The position numbers and the translations under genes are program-made. From Erysipelotrichaceae bacterium (GTDB lineage Bacteria; Bacillota_I; Bacilli_A; Erysipelotrichales; Erysipelotrichaceae), in the NCBI GenBank assembly GCA_017428765.1, contig JAFRQF010000035.1, forward strand, positions 1-64,000: a DNA stretch of 64,000 nt. Reading direction: 5' to 3'. Under the pieces are notes generated by a model. That model made no database searches, was not told where the DNA came from, and worked only from the letters and a program-made list of their open reading frames with translations. Each line of letters opens with the position of its first letter. Positions within the stretch are counted from its first letter, which is position 1. Below, piece after piece: positions 8,463 to 16,353 of the stretch.

Positions 8463-9279
8463 GGATTTTTCTTTGGACATATCGTTTGATCTTCCTGTGG
8501 GAAGAGTCAGCGGACTGGTAGGCAAAAACGGTGCCGGCAAGTCGACGACTTTGAAAGCGATCCTGGGTCTGATCAAAACGGATGGGGGAAGCGTGAAGGT
8601 CTTCGGCAAGGATGCCGTAAGACTCGATGCTGAGGATAGGCAGAAAATGGGTGTTGCCTTATCGGATTCTGCGTTTTCGGGATATCTGACTGTCAAACAG
8701 ATAAAAAACATATTGAAAAATATGTATCGGTCTTTTGATGAAGATATGTTTGAAGATCTGTGTAAGAAAATGGATCTTCCGTTTAATAAACAGACCAGAG
8801 AGTTTTCGACCGGCATGAAAGCCAAGCTCCGAGTGATCGCTGCCTTGTGCCATAAGGCAAAGCTGCTGGTCATGGATGAACCGACTTCGGGACTTGACGT
8901 TGAGGCAAGGAATGAAGTCCTTGATATCCTTCGCGAATATCTGGCAAAGGATGAAGAGGCTTCTTTGCTGATCTCTTCGCATATCTCTTCGGATCTTGAA
9001 GGACTTTGCGATGATATCTATCTGATCGATGAGGGAAGACTGCTCTTGCATGAACAGACTGACCAGCTGCTGGATAAATACGGAGTCATCAAGACAGATG
9101 ATGCTGTTTTTGAGAAACTCGATAAGGATCACATCCTGGCGTATAAGAAAGAAAAGTTCGGTTATTCTGCGTTTACTGATGAAAAGGAATACTACAAAGA
9201 GAACTATCCAGATCTCATCATCGAAAACGGAAATATCGATGATCTGATCCTGATCATGACGGGAGGCAAAAAGAAATGA
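8428..9279 (+). CDS. ABC exporter ATP-binding protein
   Basis: This 283-residue ATPase powers the membrane protein encoded next. It has Walker A GKNGAGKST, a signature loop FSTGMKAKL in place of LSGGQ (common in this exporter class), and Walker B LLVMDEPTSGLD with H-loop region SSHISSDLE. The start at 8428 has GGAGG just upstream and begins MIQINGLKKKY, the usual family start. The C-terminal 70 residues extend beyond the nucleotide-binding domain, as in YtrB and BcrA relatives. A drug, bacteriocin or lipid substrate is likely; the exact one cannot be read. Confidence 0.9.
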   Translation: MIQINGLKKKYKDFSLDISFDLPVGRVSGLVGKNGAGKSTTLKAILGLIKTDGGSVKVFGKDAVRLDAEDRQKMGVALSDSAFSGYLTVKQIKNILKNMYRSFDEDMFEDLCKKMDLPFNKQTREFSTGMKAKLRVIAALCHKAKLLVMDEPTSGLDVEARNEVLDILREYLAKDEEASLLISSHISSDLEGLCDDIYLIDEGRLLLHEQTDQLLDKYGVIKTDDAVFEKLDKDHILAYKKEKFGYSAFTDEKEYYKENYPDLIIENGNIDDLILIMTGGKKK

Positions 9280-9926
9280 AGGGCCTGTTTCTGAAAGACA
9301 TATATCTGAATTTTTCCAATCGCAGAAACGTTCTTCTGTTTCTGTTCATATCGATTTTCATGGCATTTGCGATGGACAGCACATTCATCATAGGCTATAC
9401 CGGAATGCTGATGGGGATACTGGCGATCGGTACGATCAGCTATGACTCACATGAAAACGGAATGGCATTTCTGATGTGCCTGCCGGCAAACAGGAAAGAT
9501 TATGTGAAGGAGAAGTTTCTTTATACGTTCCTTATGGTAACGGCAGGCTGTCTGATCGGCACGATCATTTATTTCGCGGTCTCGGCGATCAAAAATACGA
9601 CTCTCGATCCGATCTCACAGCTGTCTTTCGGTGTCTTTTTCGCTCTGGTCATGTCTGTGATGATGTCTTTGATGATACTGATCGAGATCAAATACGGGGT
9701 CGAGAAAAGCCGGACGGCGATGTTTGTCATCTATGGTGTCGTGTTTCTTCTCGCTTATGCGGTTAAGCAGATCCGGGGCTTACAAAGCGGTCTGGTCTCT
9801 TTTGCGGACATCCTTTCGAGAACTCCTGTCAGCGTGATCGCTGCGGCGGGTCTTGTCCTGTATGCATCGATCATAGCGGTCTTCTACTTCTTATCGCTGA
9901 GAGCATTGGAAAAGAAAGAATTCTGA
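9276..9926 (+). CDS. ABC-2 type membrane permease
   Basis: This 216-residue protein has about six hydrophobic segments, for example VLLFLFISIFMAFAM, FLYTFLMVTAGCLIGTI and VIAAAGLVLYASIIAVFYFL. The MKGLFLKDIYLNFSN opening and SYDSHENGMAFLMCLPANRKDYVKEKF loop type mark it as an ABC-2 permease. It overlaps the ATPase by 4 bases and is probably its only membrane partner, working as a dimer. It ends the GntR operon. Confidence 0.82.
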   Translation: MKGLFLKDIYLNFSNRRNVLLFLFISIFMAFAMDSTFIIGYTGMLMGILAIGTISYDSHENGMAFLMCLPANRKDYVKEKFLYTFLMVTAGCLIGTIIYFAVSAIKNTTLDPISQLSFGVFFALVMSVMMSLMILIEIKYGVEKSRTAMFVIYGVVFLLAYAVKQIRGLQSGLVSFADILSRTPVSVIAAAGLVLYASIIAVFYFLSLRALEKKEF

Positions 9927-9943
9927 AGAATCAATAATGAATG

Positions 9944-10003
9944 GAACTGTTCAGGATCTGATAGATCATACCCGTAAGATCTGAGGGTGACAGTTCTTTT
10001 TTT
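9944..10003 (+). terminator. composite terminator after the ABC operon
   Basis: GAACTGT (9944-9950) pairs with ACAGTTC (9990-9996) and an inner stem adds GATCT/AGATC. It is followed by eight T. The loop holds the 12-base element at 9968-9979 that recurs inverted at 10057-10068. Confidence 0.75.
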
Positions 10004-10048
10004 ATGCAGTGATCGTCTTCATTATTCTTATAGAAAGGATCCTGAGAG

Positions 10049-10126
10049 ATGGCAAGTCTTACGGGTATCATGAAGAGGAAGGTGAAAAAGACGGATACGG
10101 ATAAAGACAGAAAAAAAAGTCTCTAG
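10049..10126 (+). CDS. possible 25-codon basic peptide
   Basis: An ATG at 10049, preceded by AGAAAGGA at 10032-10039 (9 bases upstream), opens a 25-codon lysine- and arginine-rich frame. Its 3' end overlaps the terminator of the opposite-strand tRNAs. No homologue comes to mind and it may be chance. The start of the frame is complementary to the loop of the upstream terminator. Confidence 0.2.
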   Translation: MASLTGIMKRKVKKTDTDKDRKKSL

Positions 10127-10136
10127 CGAGACTTTT
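10111..10136 (-). terminator. terminator of the tRNA operon
   Basis: AAAAGTCTC and GAGACTTTT form a 9-base stem with a TAGC loop. Read on the minus strand it is followed by an extended T run, as expected after the three minus-strand tRNAs. Confidence 0.85.
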
Positions 10137-10146
10137 CATTCTTAGA

Positions 10147-10223
10147 TGGCGGTGCGTACGGGACTCGAACCCGTGATCTCCTCCGTGACAGGGAGGCACG
10201 ATAACCAACTTCGCTAACGCACC
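10147..10223 (-). tRNA. tRNA-Asp (GTC)
   Basis: Read on the minus strand, the acceptor GGTGCGT pairs with ACGCACC. The anticodon loop is CTGTCAC, the TpsiC arm GGTTCGAGTCC, the discriminator G, and CCA is encoded. It is last in a three-tRNA transcript. Confidence 0.95.
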
Positions 10224-10227
10224 ATGA

Positions 10228-10301
10228 TGGAGCAGATGAAGGGAATTGAACCCTCGTGTCCACCTTGGCAAGGTGGCGTTCTACCATTGAACTACATCTG
10301 C
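10228..10301 (-). tRNA. tRNA-Gly (GCC)
   Basis: The acceptor GCAGATG pairs with CATCTGC. The anticodon loop is TTGCCAA, the discriminator T, and CCA is encoded. It lies 4 bases from tRNA-Asp. Confidence 0.95.
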
Positions 10302-10308
10302 ATCTGAT

Positions 10309-10400
10309 TGGCGAAGAAGGCGGGATTTGAACCCGCGCGCCAGACAAGCCGACCTATGGCCTTAGCAGGGCCACCTCTTCAACCACTTGAGTACTTCTTC
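10309..10400 (-). tRNA. tRNA-Ser (GCT)
   Basis: The acceptor GAAGAAG pairs with CTTCTTC. The anticodon loop is CTGCTAA and the long variable arm is typical of tRNA-Ser. The discriminator is G and CCA is encoded. It is first in the tRNA transcript and reads AGC/AGU codons. Confidence 0.95.
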
Positions 10401-10435
10401 AGCACACGCCTTGCTTGTTGAATTAGCGCTTATTC

Positions 10436-10464
10436 AATATAACACACTAATTCTAATTTCGCAA
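10436..10464 (-). promoter_or_regulatory. promoter of the tRNA-Ser-Gly-Asp operon
   Basis: On the minus strand: TTGCGA (10459-10464), a 17-base spacer and TATATT (10436-10441), about 35 bases before tRNA-Ser. Confidence 0.75.
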
Positions 10465-10485
10465 TAGATTTGTTAAAATAAATTT

Positions 10486-10971
10486 ATGAAAATCGCAGAT
10501 TTTGAAAAAGTGAGCAGGCCACAGTTCGCCAAAGATCTGAAAAATCTTTGTGAACTCGATGACGCATATTATGATACTATAAATTTGCCCGTTCGAGCTA
10601 CGAAAGGCTCTGCGGGATATGACTTCTGCTGTCCGTTTGAGGTGACATTAAGACCTGATGAGACGATAAAGATCCCGACCGGCATCCGCTGCAGGATCGA
10701 TGAGGGATATGTCTTGCAGATCTATCCGCGTTCTTCCTTCGGTTTCAAATACCAGATGGCTTTATTGAATACGGTAGGCATCATCGATTCGGATTATTAC
10801 GAAGCAGATAACGAAGGTCATATCATCATTGCGGTGGCAAATCACGGCAATAAGGATATGGTCATCAAGCAGGGGGAACGTTTTGCCCAGGGACTGTTTG
10901 TAAGATATTATCTTGCCGATGAGGATGAGGTAAAGACAAACAGACACGGAGGCTTCGGTTCCACGAACTGA
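10486..10971 (+). CDS. dut: dUTP diphosphatase family protein
   Basis: This 161-residue trimeric-type dUTPase hydrolyses dUTP to dUMP and pyrophosphate, keeping uracil out of DNA and feeding thymidylate synthesis. Motifs in order are GSAGYDFCCP (motif 1), YPRSSFGFK (motif 2), NTVGIIDSDYY with the catalytic Asp (motif 3), KQGERFAQGLF (motif 4) and RHGGFGSTN (motif 5, the P-loop-like tail). The N-terminal extension of about 35 residues and the Phe in motif 2 make it a divergent member. The tRNA-Arg gene begins one base after the stop. Confidence 0.9.
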   Translation: MKIADFEKVSRPQFAKDLKNLCELDDAYYDTINLPVRATKGSAGYDFCCPFEVTLRPDETIKIPTGIRCRIDEGYVLQIYPRSSFGFKYQMALLNTVGIIDSDYYEADNEGHIIIAVANHGNKDMVIKQGERFAQGLFVRYYLADEDEVKTNRHGGFGSTN

Positions 10972-10972
10972 T

Positions 10973-11049
10973 GTGCTCATAGCTCAAGTGGATAGAGCAT
11001 TTGATTCCGATTCAAAAGGTTGCGGGTTCAAGTCCTGTTGAGCACGCCA
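10973..11049 (+). tRNA. tRNA-Arg (CCG)
   Basis: The acceptor GTGCTCA pairs with TGAGCAC. The anticodon stem TTTGA/TCAAA carries loop TTCCGAT, giving anticodon CCG, which reads CGG. The discriminator is G and CCA is encoded. It lies directly behind dut and is probably co-transcribed with it. Confidence 0.93.
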
Positions 11050-11057
11050 TTGACAAG

Positions 11058-11080
11058 AAAGTCCGAAAGGACTTTTTGTT
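11058..11080 (+). terminator. terminator after dut and tRNA-Arg
   Basis: AAAGTCC (11058-11064), loop GAAA, GGACTTT (11069-11075), then TTGTTTT. Confidence 0.85.
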
Positions 11081-11107
11081 TTAACTTGGTGTGCTGTGTG
11101 GTATTCA

Positions 11108-11116
11108 TGGTATAAT
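11108..11116 (+). promoter_or_regulatory. extended -10 promoter of cdaA
   Basis: TGGTATAAT is an extended -10 box (TGn plus TATAAT at 11111-11116), 26 bases before the cdaA ATG. Confidence 0.65.
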
Positions 11117-11142
11117 TTTTAATTGTATAAAAAGGAGGAAGT

Positions 11143-12210
11143 ATGGCTGACTATAATATCAATCTGGCATTACAGAATATCTGGTCGGTATTCAGGATCG
11201 TAATAGATATAGCCATAATGTGGTTCCTGTTTTATTACGCCATCAAGGCGATCAGGAACAATTCCCGTACGGTTCAGATCTTCAAAGGCATCATTGCGGT
11301 CGTAGCAGTCAACGGTTTGGCAAAACTGCTGGGCTTATCGACTTTGACATATTTCACAGACATCTTCATCAACTGGGGCTTACTTGCATGTATCATCATC
11401 TTCCAGCCGGAGATCCGAGGACTTCTTGAGAAGATAGGCAAGACCAATGCCTTCTCCAGGATCAACTCCCTGCTGGCAAATGAAAAGGAACATCTCGCAG
11501 AACAGTTATATGAAGCTACGATCACTTTATCGCAGCAGAAGGTCGGTGCTCTGATCACGATCGAGCAGTCGCAGTCCTTGCAGGATTACATCAAGACCGG
11601 TATTTCCGTCAATGCGGAAGTCACAAAAGAACTGCTGTGTTCGATCTTCATGACCACGACGCCGTTACATGACGGTGCCGTCATCATACAGGGTGACAGG
11701 GTAGCCTGCGCAAGTGCGTACTTCCCGCCGACCAATGTCAACCTTTCTTCAAGGTATGGCGCAAGACACCGTGCGGCTTTGGGTATCGCAGAAGTTTCCG
11801 ACTGTCTGACGATCGTCGTTTCCGAAGAAACTTCGGCGATCTCGATCGCAGAAAACGGCAGGATCTTCTCCGTCGATGAAAAGCAGCTCAAGGATTATTT
11901 ACGCAGAGTCATCTGCAACGATACGACAACGATCGAAAAGGGTTCCAGAAGAAGGAATTCGCTTCTGATGGAAGATGATGTCGTCGTCGAGATCCAGGAT
12001 GAACAAAGCGGCCGTAAAGGTTTCTCTTTATTCAGAAGGAACGAGGGGACGGACAAGACTGCCTCTTCCGAGCCGGATATGAAGGTGCCGTTCAACAACC
12101 GCAGCAAGAACAAGATCAAGCTGCAGAAGAAGGCGGAAAAGGAAAAAGAAGAAACTTTGATCATCGAAGACAATCTGGATAAGGAGGCAGGCAATGAGTC
12201 AGTTGAATAA
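11143..12210 (+). CDS. cdaA: diadenylate cyclase CdaA
   Basis: This enzyme makes cyclic di-AMP from two ATP at the membrane. It has 355 residues, with about three N-terminal membrane helices (about 12-75) and a DAC domain (about 95-255). The catalytic motifs are LHDGAVII (DGA) and RYGARHRAALG (RHR). A charged tail of about 80 residues follows (KNKIKLQKKAEKEKEE region), longer than in Bacillus. GGAGGAAG precedes the ATG. It overlaps cdaR by 17 bases. c-di-AMP controls K+ and osmolyte transport, and its hydrolase GdpP is also in this window. Confidence 0.95.
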   Translation: MADYNINLALQNIWSVFRIVIDIAIMWFLFYYAIKAIRNNSRTVQIFKGIIAVVAVNGLAKLLGLSTLTYFTDIFINWGLLACIIIFQPEIRGLLEKIGKTNAFSRINSLLANEKEHLAEQLYEATITLSQQKVGALITIEQSQSLQDYIKTGISVNAEVTKELLCSIFMTTTPLHDGAVIIQGDRVACASAYFPPTNVNLSSRYGARHRAALGIAEVSDCLTIVVSEETSAISIAENGRIFSVDEKQLKDYLRRVICNDTTTIEKGSRRRNSLLMEDDVVVEIQDEQSGRKGFSLFRRNEGTDKTASSEPDMKVPFNNRSKNKIKLQKKAEKEKEETLIIEDNLDKEAGNESVE

Positions 12211-13543
12211 CTCCGACAAGAAGCTGGAGACCGCAAAAAAGATCGCTTCCAAGACTACCCAGCATGGTCAGTATGAGACGGTGGAGGAAAACATCTTCAA
12301 GTTCTTCCGCTGGATCTCCACTTTGATCGACAGGATCTTCTTCTCGCAAAGATATCTCGGCATATTTGCCTTATTGCTGGCGTGCCTGGCATACTTCGTG
12401 GCAACTTATGATCCTACAAACAATGTCTTATCATCTTCCAAGATCTTATCGAACGTGACGATCAATGCCCGTTACAATTCCGAGACGTTCGAGCTTTCCG
12501 GCCTGCCGCAGGCTTGCGAGATCGTCATCACCGGTGAAGCTGCCAATGTCAACAACGCATCATCACGTAAAGGCTATTGCCAGATCGATCTGGAAGGTTA
12601 CACCGAAGGTACCCATACCATCAAGCTCAATGCGGTAGGTTACGGCGATTCGGTCTCTACGATCGTTTCACCGAGCGAAGTGACGATCACTTTGAAGAAA
12701 AAGACCACAAGGCAGTTCGATCTGACCTATGATTTCATCAATCAGAACCAGATGGATTCCAGATACATCTTAGGCGAGCCATCCTTTGCCCAGGGCACCA
12801 AGATCAACATCCGTGCTTCGCAGGATACGCTCAATTCGATCGCACTGGTCAAGGCTTTGATCGATGTCAGCGGACAGACTTCCGATTTCGAGATCGAAGC
12901 GCCGTTAGTCGCCTATGACCGCAACGGCCAGGCCGTCAATGCCGAGATCGTTCCAAGTTCGATCACGGCTTCCGTCAAACTGTCTTCGCCAAGCATCGAA
13001 GTTCCGATCCGCCTGAATCCGATCGGCCAGGTCCCGACAGGACTTGCGATCGATACGGCACAGATCATCGACCATCAGACGACGAGGATATTCGCACCTG
13101 AAAATGTCCTCAACAACATTTCGGAAGTCTATGTCAACTTCGATATGTCGACCGTCACGGAAAACGTCGATCGTGAGATCATGCTGCCGGTAAGTTTGCC
13201 AAGCGGCGTTTCGGCAAGTGATGTCACGGTGGTCAATGTGCGTGTCACGCTTTCCACGATCGATACGCTCACGCTGGAAGACGTTCAGCTCAGCGCGCGG
13301 AACAACTACAACAACCTGGCGATCTCCGAGATCGATTTCCGCAGCGTCAACGTCGAACTTTCCGGTTCCGCCAACAACATCAACGCGGTATCGCTGGATG
13401 ACATCGAAGTCTACTTCGAGATGCCGGAAGAGCCGGGGACCTATACGCTTCCGCTGAGCGTCGAGCTCAAGGATCATCCGTTTGTTTCCTACTATCTGGA
13501 TCATTCTTCCGTCAATGTGACGATCGTCGAAGCGAATCAATAG
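12194..13543 (+). CDS. cdaR: CdaA regulator with YbbR repeats
   Basis: This 449-residue protein has one N-terminal membrane helix (about 52-70, YLGIFALLLACLAYFV) and an extracellular part with about four YbbR beta repeats (patterns such as ITLKKKTTRQFDL and VKLSSPSIEVPIRL). CdaR binds CdaA and tunes its activity. The start overlaps cdaA. glmM, the usual third gene, does not follow; a terminator and a two-component system come next. Confidence 0.92.
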   Translation: MSQLNNSDKKLETAKKIASKTTQHGQYETVEENIFKFFRWISTLIDRIFFSQRYLGIFALLLACLAYFVATYDPTNNVLSSSKILSNVTINARYNSETFELSGLPQACEIVITGEAANVNNASSRKGYCQIDLEGYTEGTHTIKLNAVGYGDSVSTIVSPSEVTITLKKKTTRQFDLTYDFINQNQMDSRYILGEPSFAQGTKINIRASQDTLNSIALVKALIDVSGQTSDFEIEAPLVAYDRNGQAVNAEIVPSSITASVKLSSPSIEVPIRLNPIGQVPTGLAIDTAQIIDHQTTRIFAPENVLNNISEVYVNFDMSTVTENVDREIMLPVSLPSGVSASDVTVVNVRVTLSTIDTLTLEDVQLSARNNYNNLAISEIDFRSVNVELSGSANNINAVSLDDIEVYFEMPEEPGTYTLPLSVELKDHPFVSYYLDHSSVNVTIVEANQ

Positions 13544-13550
13544 TATTTAC

Positions 13551-13576
13551 AAGGGGCTATATGAATGGCCCCTTTT
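13551..13576 (+). terminator. terminator of cdaA-cdaR
   Basis: AAGGGGC (13551-13557) pairs with GCCCCTT (13568-13574), followed by a T-rich tail. The tail runs into TATAAT at 13581-13586, ahead of the next gene. Confidence 0.85.
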
Positions 13577-13595
13577 GTTTTATAATGGAGTTGTT

Positions 13596-14249
13596 ATGAA
13601 AAAGATCATCAACATCGTCGAAGACGAAAAAGATTTGAATGAACTGGTAAGATCGTATCTGGAAAAGGAAGGCTATGTAGTCAACTCTTTCCTGACTTTT
13701 GATGAGGCATACTCACATATCGATGAGTATTGCGACCTGTGGATCCTGGATATCATGCTGGACGACAAGTCGGGCTTCGATCTGATCGAGATCATCAAAA
13801 ACAAGAACGCCAATATCCCGGTGGTCTTCATGTCGGCAAGAGACAAAGAATTCGACCGCATCATCGGTCTTGAGAAGGGCTCCGATGACTACATCACCAA
13901 GCCGTTCTCGCCCAAAGAGCTCGTCTTACGGGTCAACAACATCATCCGCCGCGTCTATAAGGAAGATGATAAGATCGAAGTCAACGGCTATCAGATCGAT
14001 GAGAACCAGCGTTCCGTCACCAAAGGCTCCGAACAGATCGAACTGACCACCAAGGAATTCGATCTGCTGATGCTGTTTGTCAAAAACAGGGGAACGGCAT
14101 TCTTAAGGGAACAGATCTTGGAAAAGGTCTGGGATGAGAATTACTACGGTTCAGACCGCGTCGTCGATGATACATTACGCAGGCTGAGAAAGAAGATGCC
14201 TGACATGAACATTCAGACGATCTACGGTTTCGGATACAGGCTAGGATGA
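13596..14249 (+). CDS. OmpR-family response regulator
   Basis: This 217-residue transcription factor has a receiver domain (1-120) with the acidic pocket VEDE, phospho-acceptor Asp52 in LWILDIM, and the conserved Lys in ITKPFSPKEL. A winged-helix DNA-binding domain follows (about 125-217, LTTKEFDLLMLF and the recognition region RVVDDTLRRLRKKM). The ATG at 13596 has GGAG 5 bases upstream. It overlaps the kinase gene by 4 bases. The regulon is unknown; this is not the usual WalR context. Confidence 0.92.
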   Translation: MKKIINIVEDEKDLNELVRSYLEKEGYVVNSFLTFDEAYSHIDEYCDLWILDIMLDDKSGFDLIEIIKNKNANIPVVFMSARDKEFDRIIGLEKGSDDYITKPFSPKELVLRVNNIIRRVYKEDDKIEVNGYQIDENQRSVTKGSEQIELTTKEFDLLMLFVKNRGTAFLREQILEKVWDENYYGSDRVVDDTLRRLRKKMPDMNIQTIYGFGYRLG

Positions 14250-15598
14250 AGCGTTTACGGATCTGGTTAAAAAACTTTACTCTTATCCAGCAATTCCTCA
14301 CGATCGTGTTTATCACCGGTGTGGTTTTGCTGCTTTTTGTATTCACGTTCCTCAACAGGAACATCGATACTTTCGTCAACTCGCAGATGTATGTCTTCAT
14401 CCACCGTTCGCAGAACGAGTATCTGGAGACCCGTTCCTTTTCTTCGGAATCCAATGTCTTGCATTTCGTATACAATGCAAAATCAAAACGTTACCTCAAT
14501 TCGGTTTCCGATCAGTATGTGTCGATCCTGAAACGCATCGATCCCGAACCGGAAGGGGGCAAGATCGATTCAAGTTTCGAATCGGGCAATGATACCATCG
14601 TCTATTCGATCATCACTTTCGGCGAAAACGACGAGAACCGTCTGATCTCCATCGTCAAGAACGACTTCCGTGAGGAATTCCTTTCGGCACTTTCCAATTC
14701 GGTCATCAATATCACGTTCTATGTCTTCTTCGGACTGATCGGACTCATCGTCATCTGGGTCTTTTCTCTGATCAGACCGCTGGATCAGATCATCTACTAT
14801 ATCGACAGCATCAAATCGGGAGAAAAGGCTACGCTCAATGTTGAACGTTTCGATGAGATCGGTGAGGTGGCGGAAGCTCTGGTCTCGATGAACGAGGAAC
14901 TTTCCCAGCAGCAGCACATCCGCGATGAGATGATACAGAACATCTCCCACGACCTCAAGACGCCGATCGCGACCATCAAATCCTATTCCGAATCGATCAA
15001 GGATGGCATCTATCCGTACGATACGCTGGAGAAAAGCGTCGATGTCATCATCGAGAATGCCGACCGTCTGGAAAAGAAGGTCTATTCTCTGATCACCTAC
15101 AACAAGATGGGCTATCTTGTGGATAACAATGAAGGCATTCTGAACCTGGAGATGGCACCGCTCATCCAGAAGTCGATCTTAGCGGCATCAGTCATCCGAA
15201 GCGACGTCAAGATCGTGACCGAGCTCGACGAAAAGGTGTACTTCCATGGCGATGAGGAACCTTGGCGCGTCGTCATTGAGAACCTTCTCGACAACGCTTT
15301 GCGCTATGCTTCCTCAAAGATCACCATCACTTTGTCCAACAATCTGCTGGAAGTCTACAATGACGGCGAAAACATCGATGAGGATCGCCTCGACAAGCTT
15401 TTCAAGCCTTATGAAAAGGGCAACAAAGGAAAGTTCGGCCTTGGCCTTTCCATCGTCAAAAAGGTCGTTGAGACCTACGGTTACAACATCACCGGCGAAA
15501 ACCTCAATGAGGGCGTGGTCTTCCGCATCTATACCAACCGCAAGATGAAGAAGGCACCAAAGAAAAAGACCAACAAAAAGAGTATAATTGAGTCATGA
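14246..15598 (+). CDS. sensor histidine kinase
   Basis: This 450-residue protein has a membrane helix at about 12-32 and an extracellular sensor region of about 120 residues. A second helix follows (NITFYVFFGLIGLIVIWVFSLI), then HAMP, HisKA with phospho-accepting His in NISHDLKTPIATIK, and HATPase (N box ENLLDNALRYA, G box GKFGLGLSIVKKV). The tail is very basic (KKAPKKKTNKK). It pairs with the response regulator directly upstream. Its last codons contain the TATAAT of the next gene. Confidence 0.92.
   Translation: MKRLRIWLKNFTLIQQFLTIVFITGVVLLLFVFTFLNRNIDTFVNSQMYVFIHRSQNEYLETRSFSSESNVLHFVYNAKSKRYLNSVSDQYVSILKRIDPEPEGGKIDSSFESGNDTIVYSIITFGENDENRLISIVKNDFREEFLSALSNSVINITFYVFFGLIGLIVIWVFSLIRPLDQIIYYIDSIKSGEKATLNVERFDEIGEVAEALVSMNEELSQQQHIRDEMIQNISHDLKTPIATIKSYSESIKDGIYPYDTLEKSVDVIIENADRLEKKVYSLITYNKMGYLVDNNEGILNLEMAPLIQKSILAASVIRSDVKIVTELDEKVYFHGDEEPWRVVIENLLDNALRYASSKITITLSNNLLEVYNDGENIDEDRLDKLFKPYEKGNKGKFGLGLSIVKKVVETYGYNITGENLNEGVVFRIYTNRKMKKAPKKKTNKKSIIES
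15583..15588 (+). promoter_or_regulatory. -10 box exactly 6 bases before an ATG
   Basis: TATAAT, six bases (TGAGTC), then the ATG at 15595. It lies inside the 3' end of the kinase gene. If used, the mRNA starts at the start codon. Confidence 0.5.
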
Positions 15599-16353
15599 GT
15601 TTTATACAGATCGATCAGATCGATCTCCACTATGAAGAATATGGGGATGCCGGAAGAAGCGTCCTGCTGCTTCACGGGTGGGGACAGAATACGGAAATGA
15701 TGGCTTTTATCGGAGAATTCCTGAAAAGCCATTTTCATGTTTATAACCTCGATCTGCCTGGCTTTGGTCAATCAGGAGAACCCGATCGTGCCTGGGGCAG
15801 TGAGGAGTATTGCGATTTCGTAAAACATTTTTCTGATACGATGGGCATCGAAGATCCGATCATCATCGGCCATTCCTTCGGCTGCCGTATCGCCATCCAG
15901 TACGCATACCGCTATAAGGTCCGTAAGATGGTCCTGACCGGGGCGGCTGGCGTCAGAGACAAGCGCGGTGTCGATTATTATCTCAAGGTCTACAGCTACA
16001 AATTGGGCAAGAAGATCTTATCTTTGAAGCCGTTTGAAAAATATAAGGAACAGCTTACAAAGAACGCGGGAAGCGAAGACTACCGCAATTCCAGCGGTGT
16101 GATGCGCCAGACTTTCGTGAAGATCGTCAACGAAGATCTCACGCCTCTTTTGAAGGATGTGAAGGCGGAGACTTTACTGGTGTTTGGCGAAAACGATGAA
16201 GCCACACCTGTGGAAAAAGGTAAGCTCATGGAAAAGCTGATGCCGGATGCCGCTTTGGTCATCTTTGAAAACGATGACCACTATGCCTACTTCCATCAGG
16301 CAAACCGTTTTTGTCTGGTCCTGGATGCCTTTTTAAGGAGTGATTATCAATGA
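15595..16353 (+). CDS. alpha/beta hydrolase
   Basis: This 252-residue protein has the alpha/beta hydrolase fold. It has the oxyanion motif HGWG (27-30), nucleophile Ser94 in GHSFGC, and an acid-histidine pair suggested by FGENDEATP and ENDDHYAYFH. The substrate cannot be told from sequence; esters or acylated cell-wall intermediates are possible given the peptidoglycan genes that follow. It overlaps the kinase stop and the MurF-like gene by 4 bases each, so it bridges the two units. Its own putative leaderless promoter is described separately. Confidence 0.85.
   Translation: MSFIQIDQIDLHYEEYGDAGRSVLLLHGWGQNTEMMAFIGEFLKSHFHVYNLDLPGFGQSGEPDRAWGSEEYCDFVKHFSDTMGIEDPIIIGHSFGCRIAIQYAYRYKVRKMVLTGAAGVRDKRGVDYYLKVYSYKLGKKILSLKPFEKYKEQLTKNAGSEDYRNSSGVMRQTFVKIVNEDLTPLLKDVKAETLLVFGENDEATPVEKGKLMEKLMPDAALVIFENDDHYAYFHQANRFCLVLDAFLRSDYQ

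Noticed and set aside
10123-10347. Minus-strand ORF spanning the tRNA-Asp, Gly and Ser genes
   Set aside because: The sequence folds as three complete tRNAs with encoded CCA; the frame is incidental.
13596-15598. WalR/WalK assignment for the two-component pair
   Set aside because: The neighbours (cdaR upstream, a hydrolase downstream) and the lack of walHIJ do not support it. The kinase also lacks an obvious PAS domain.
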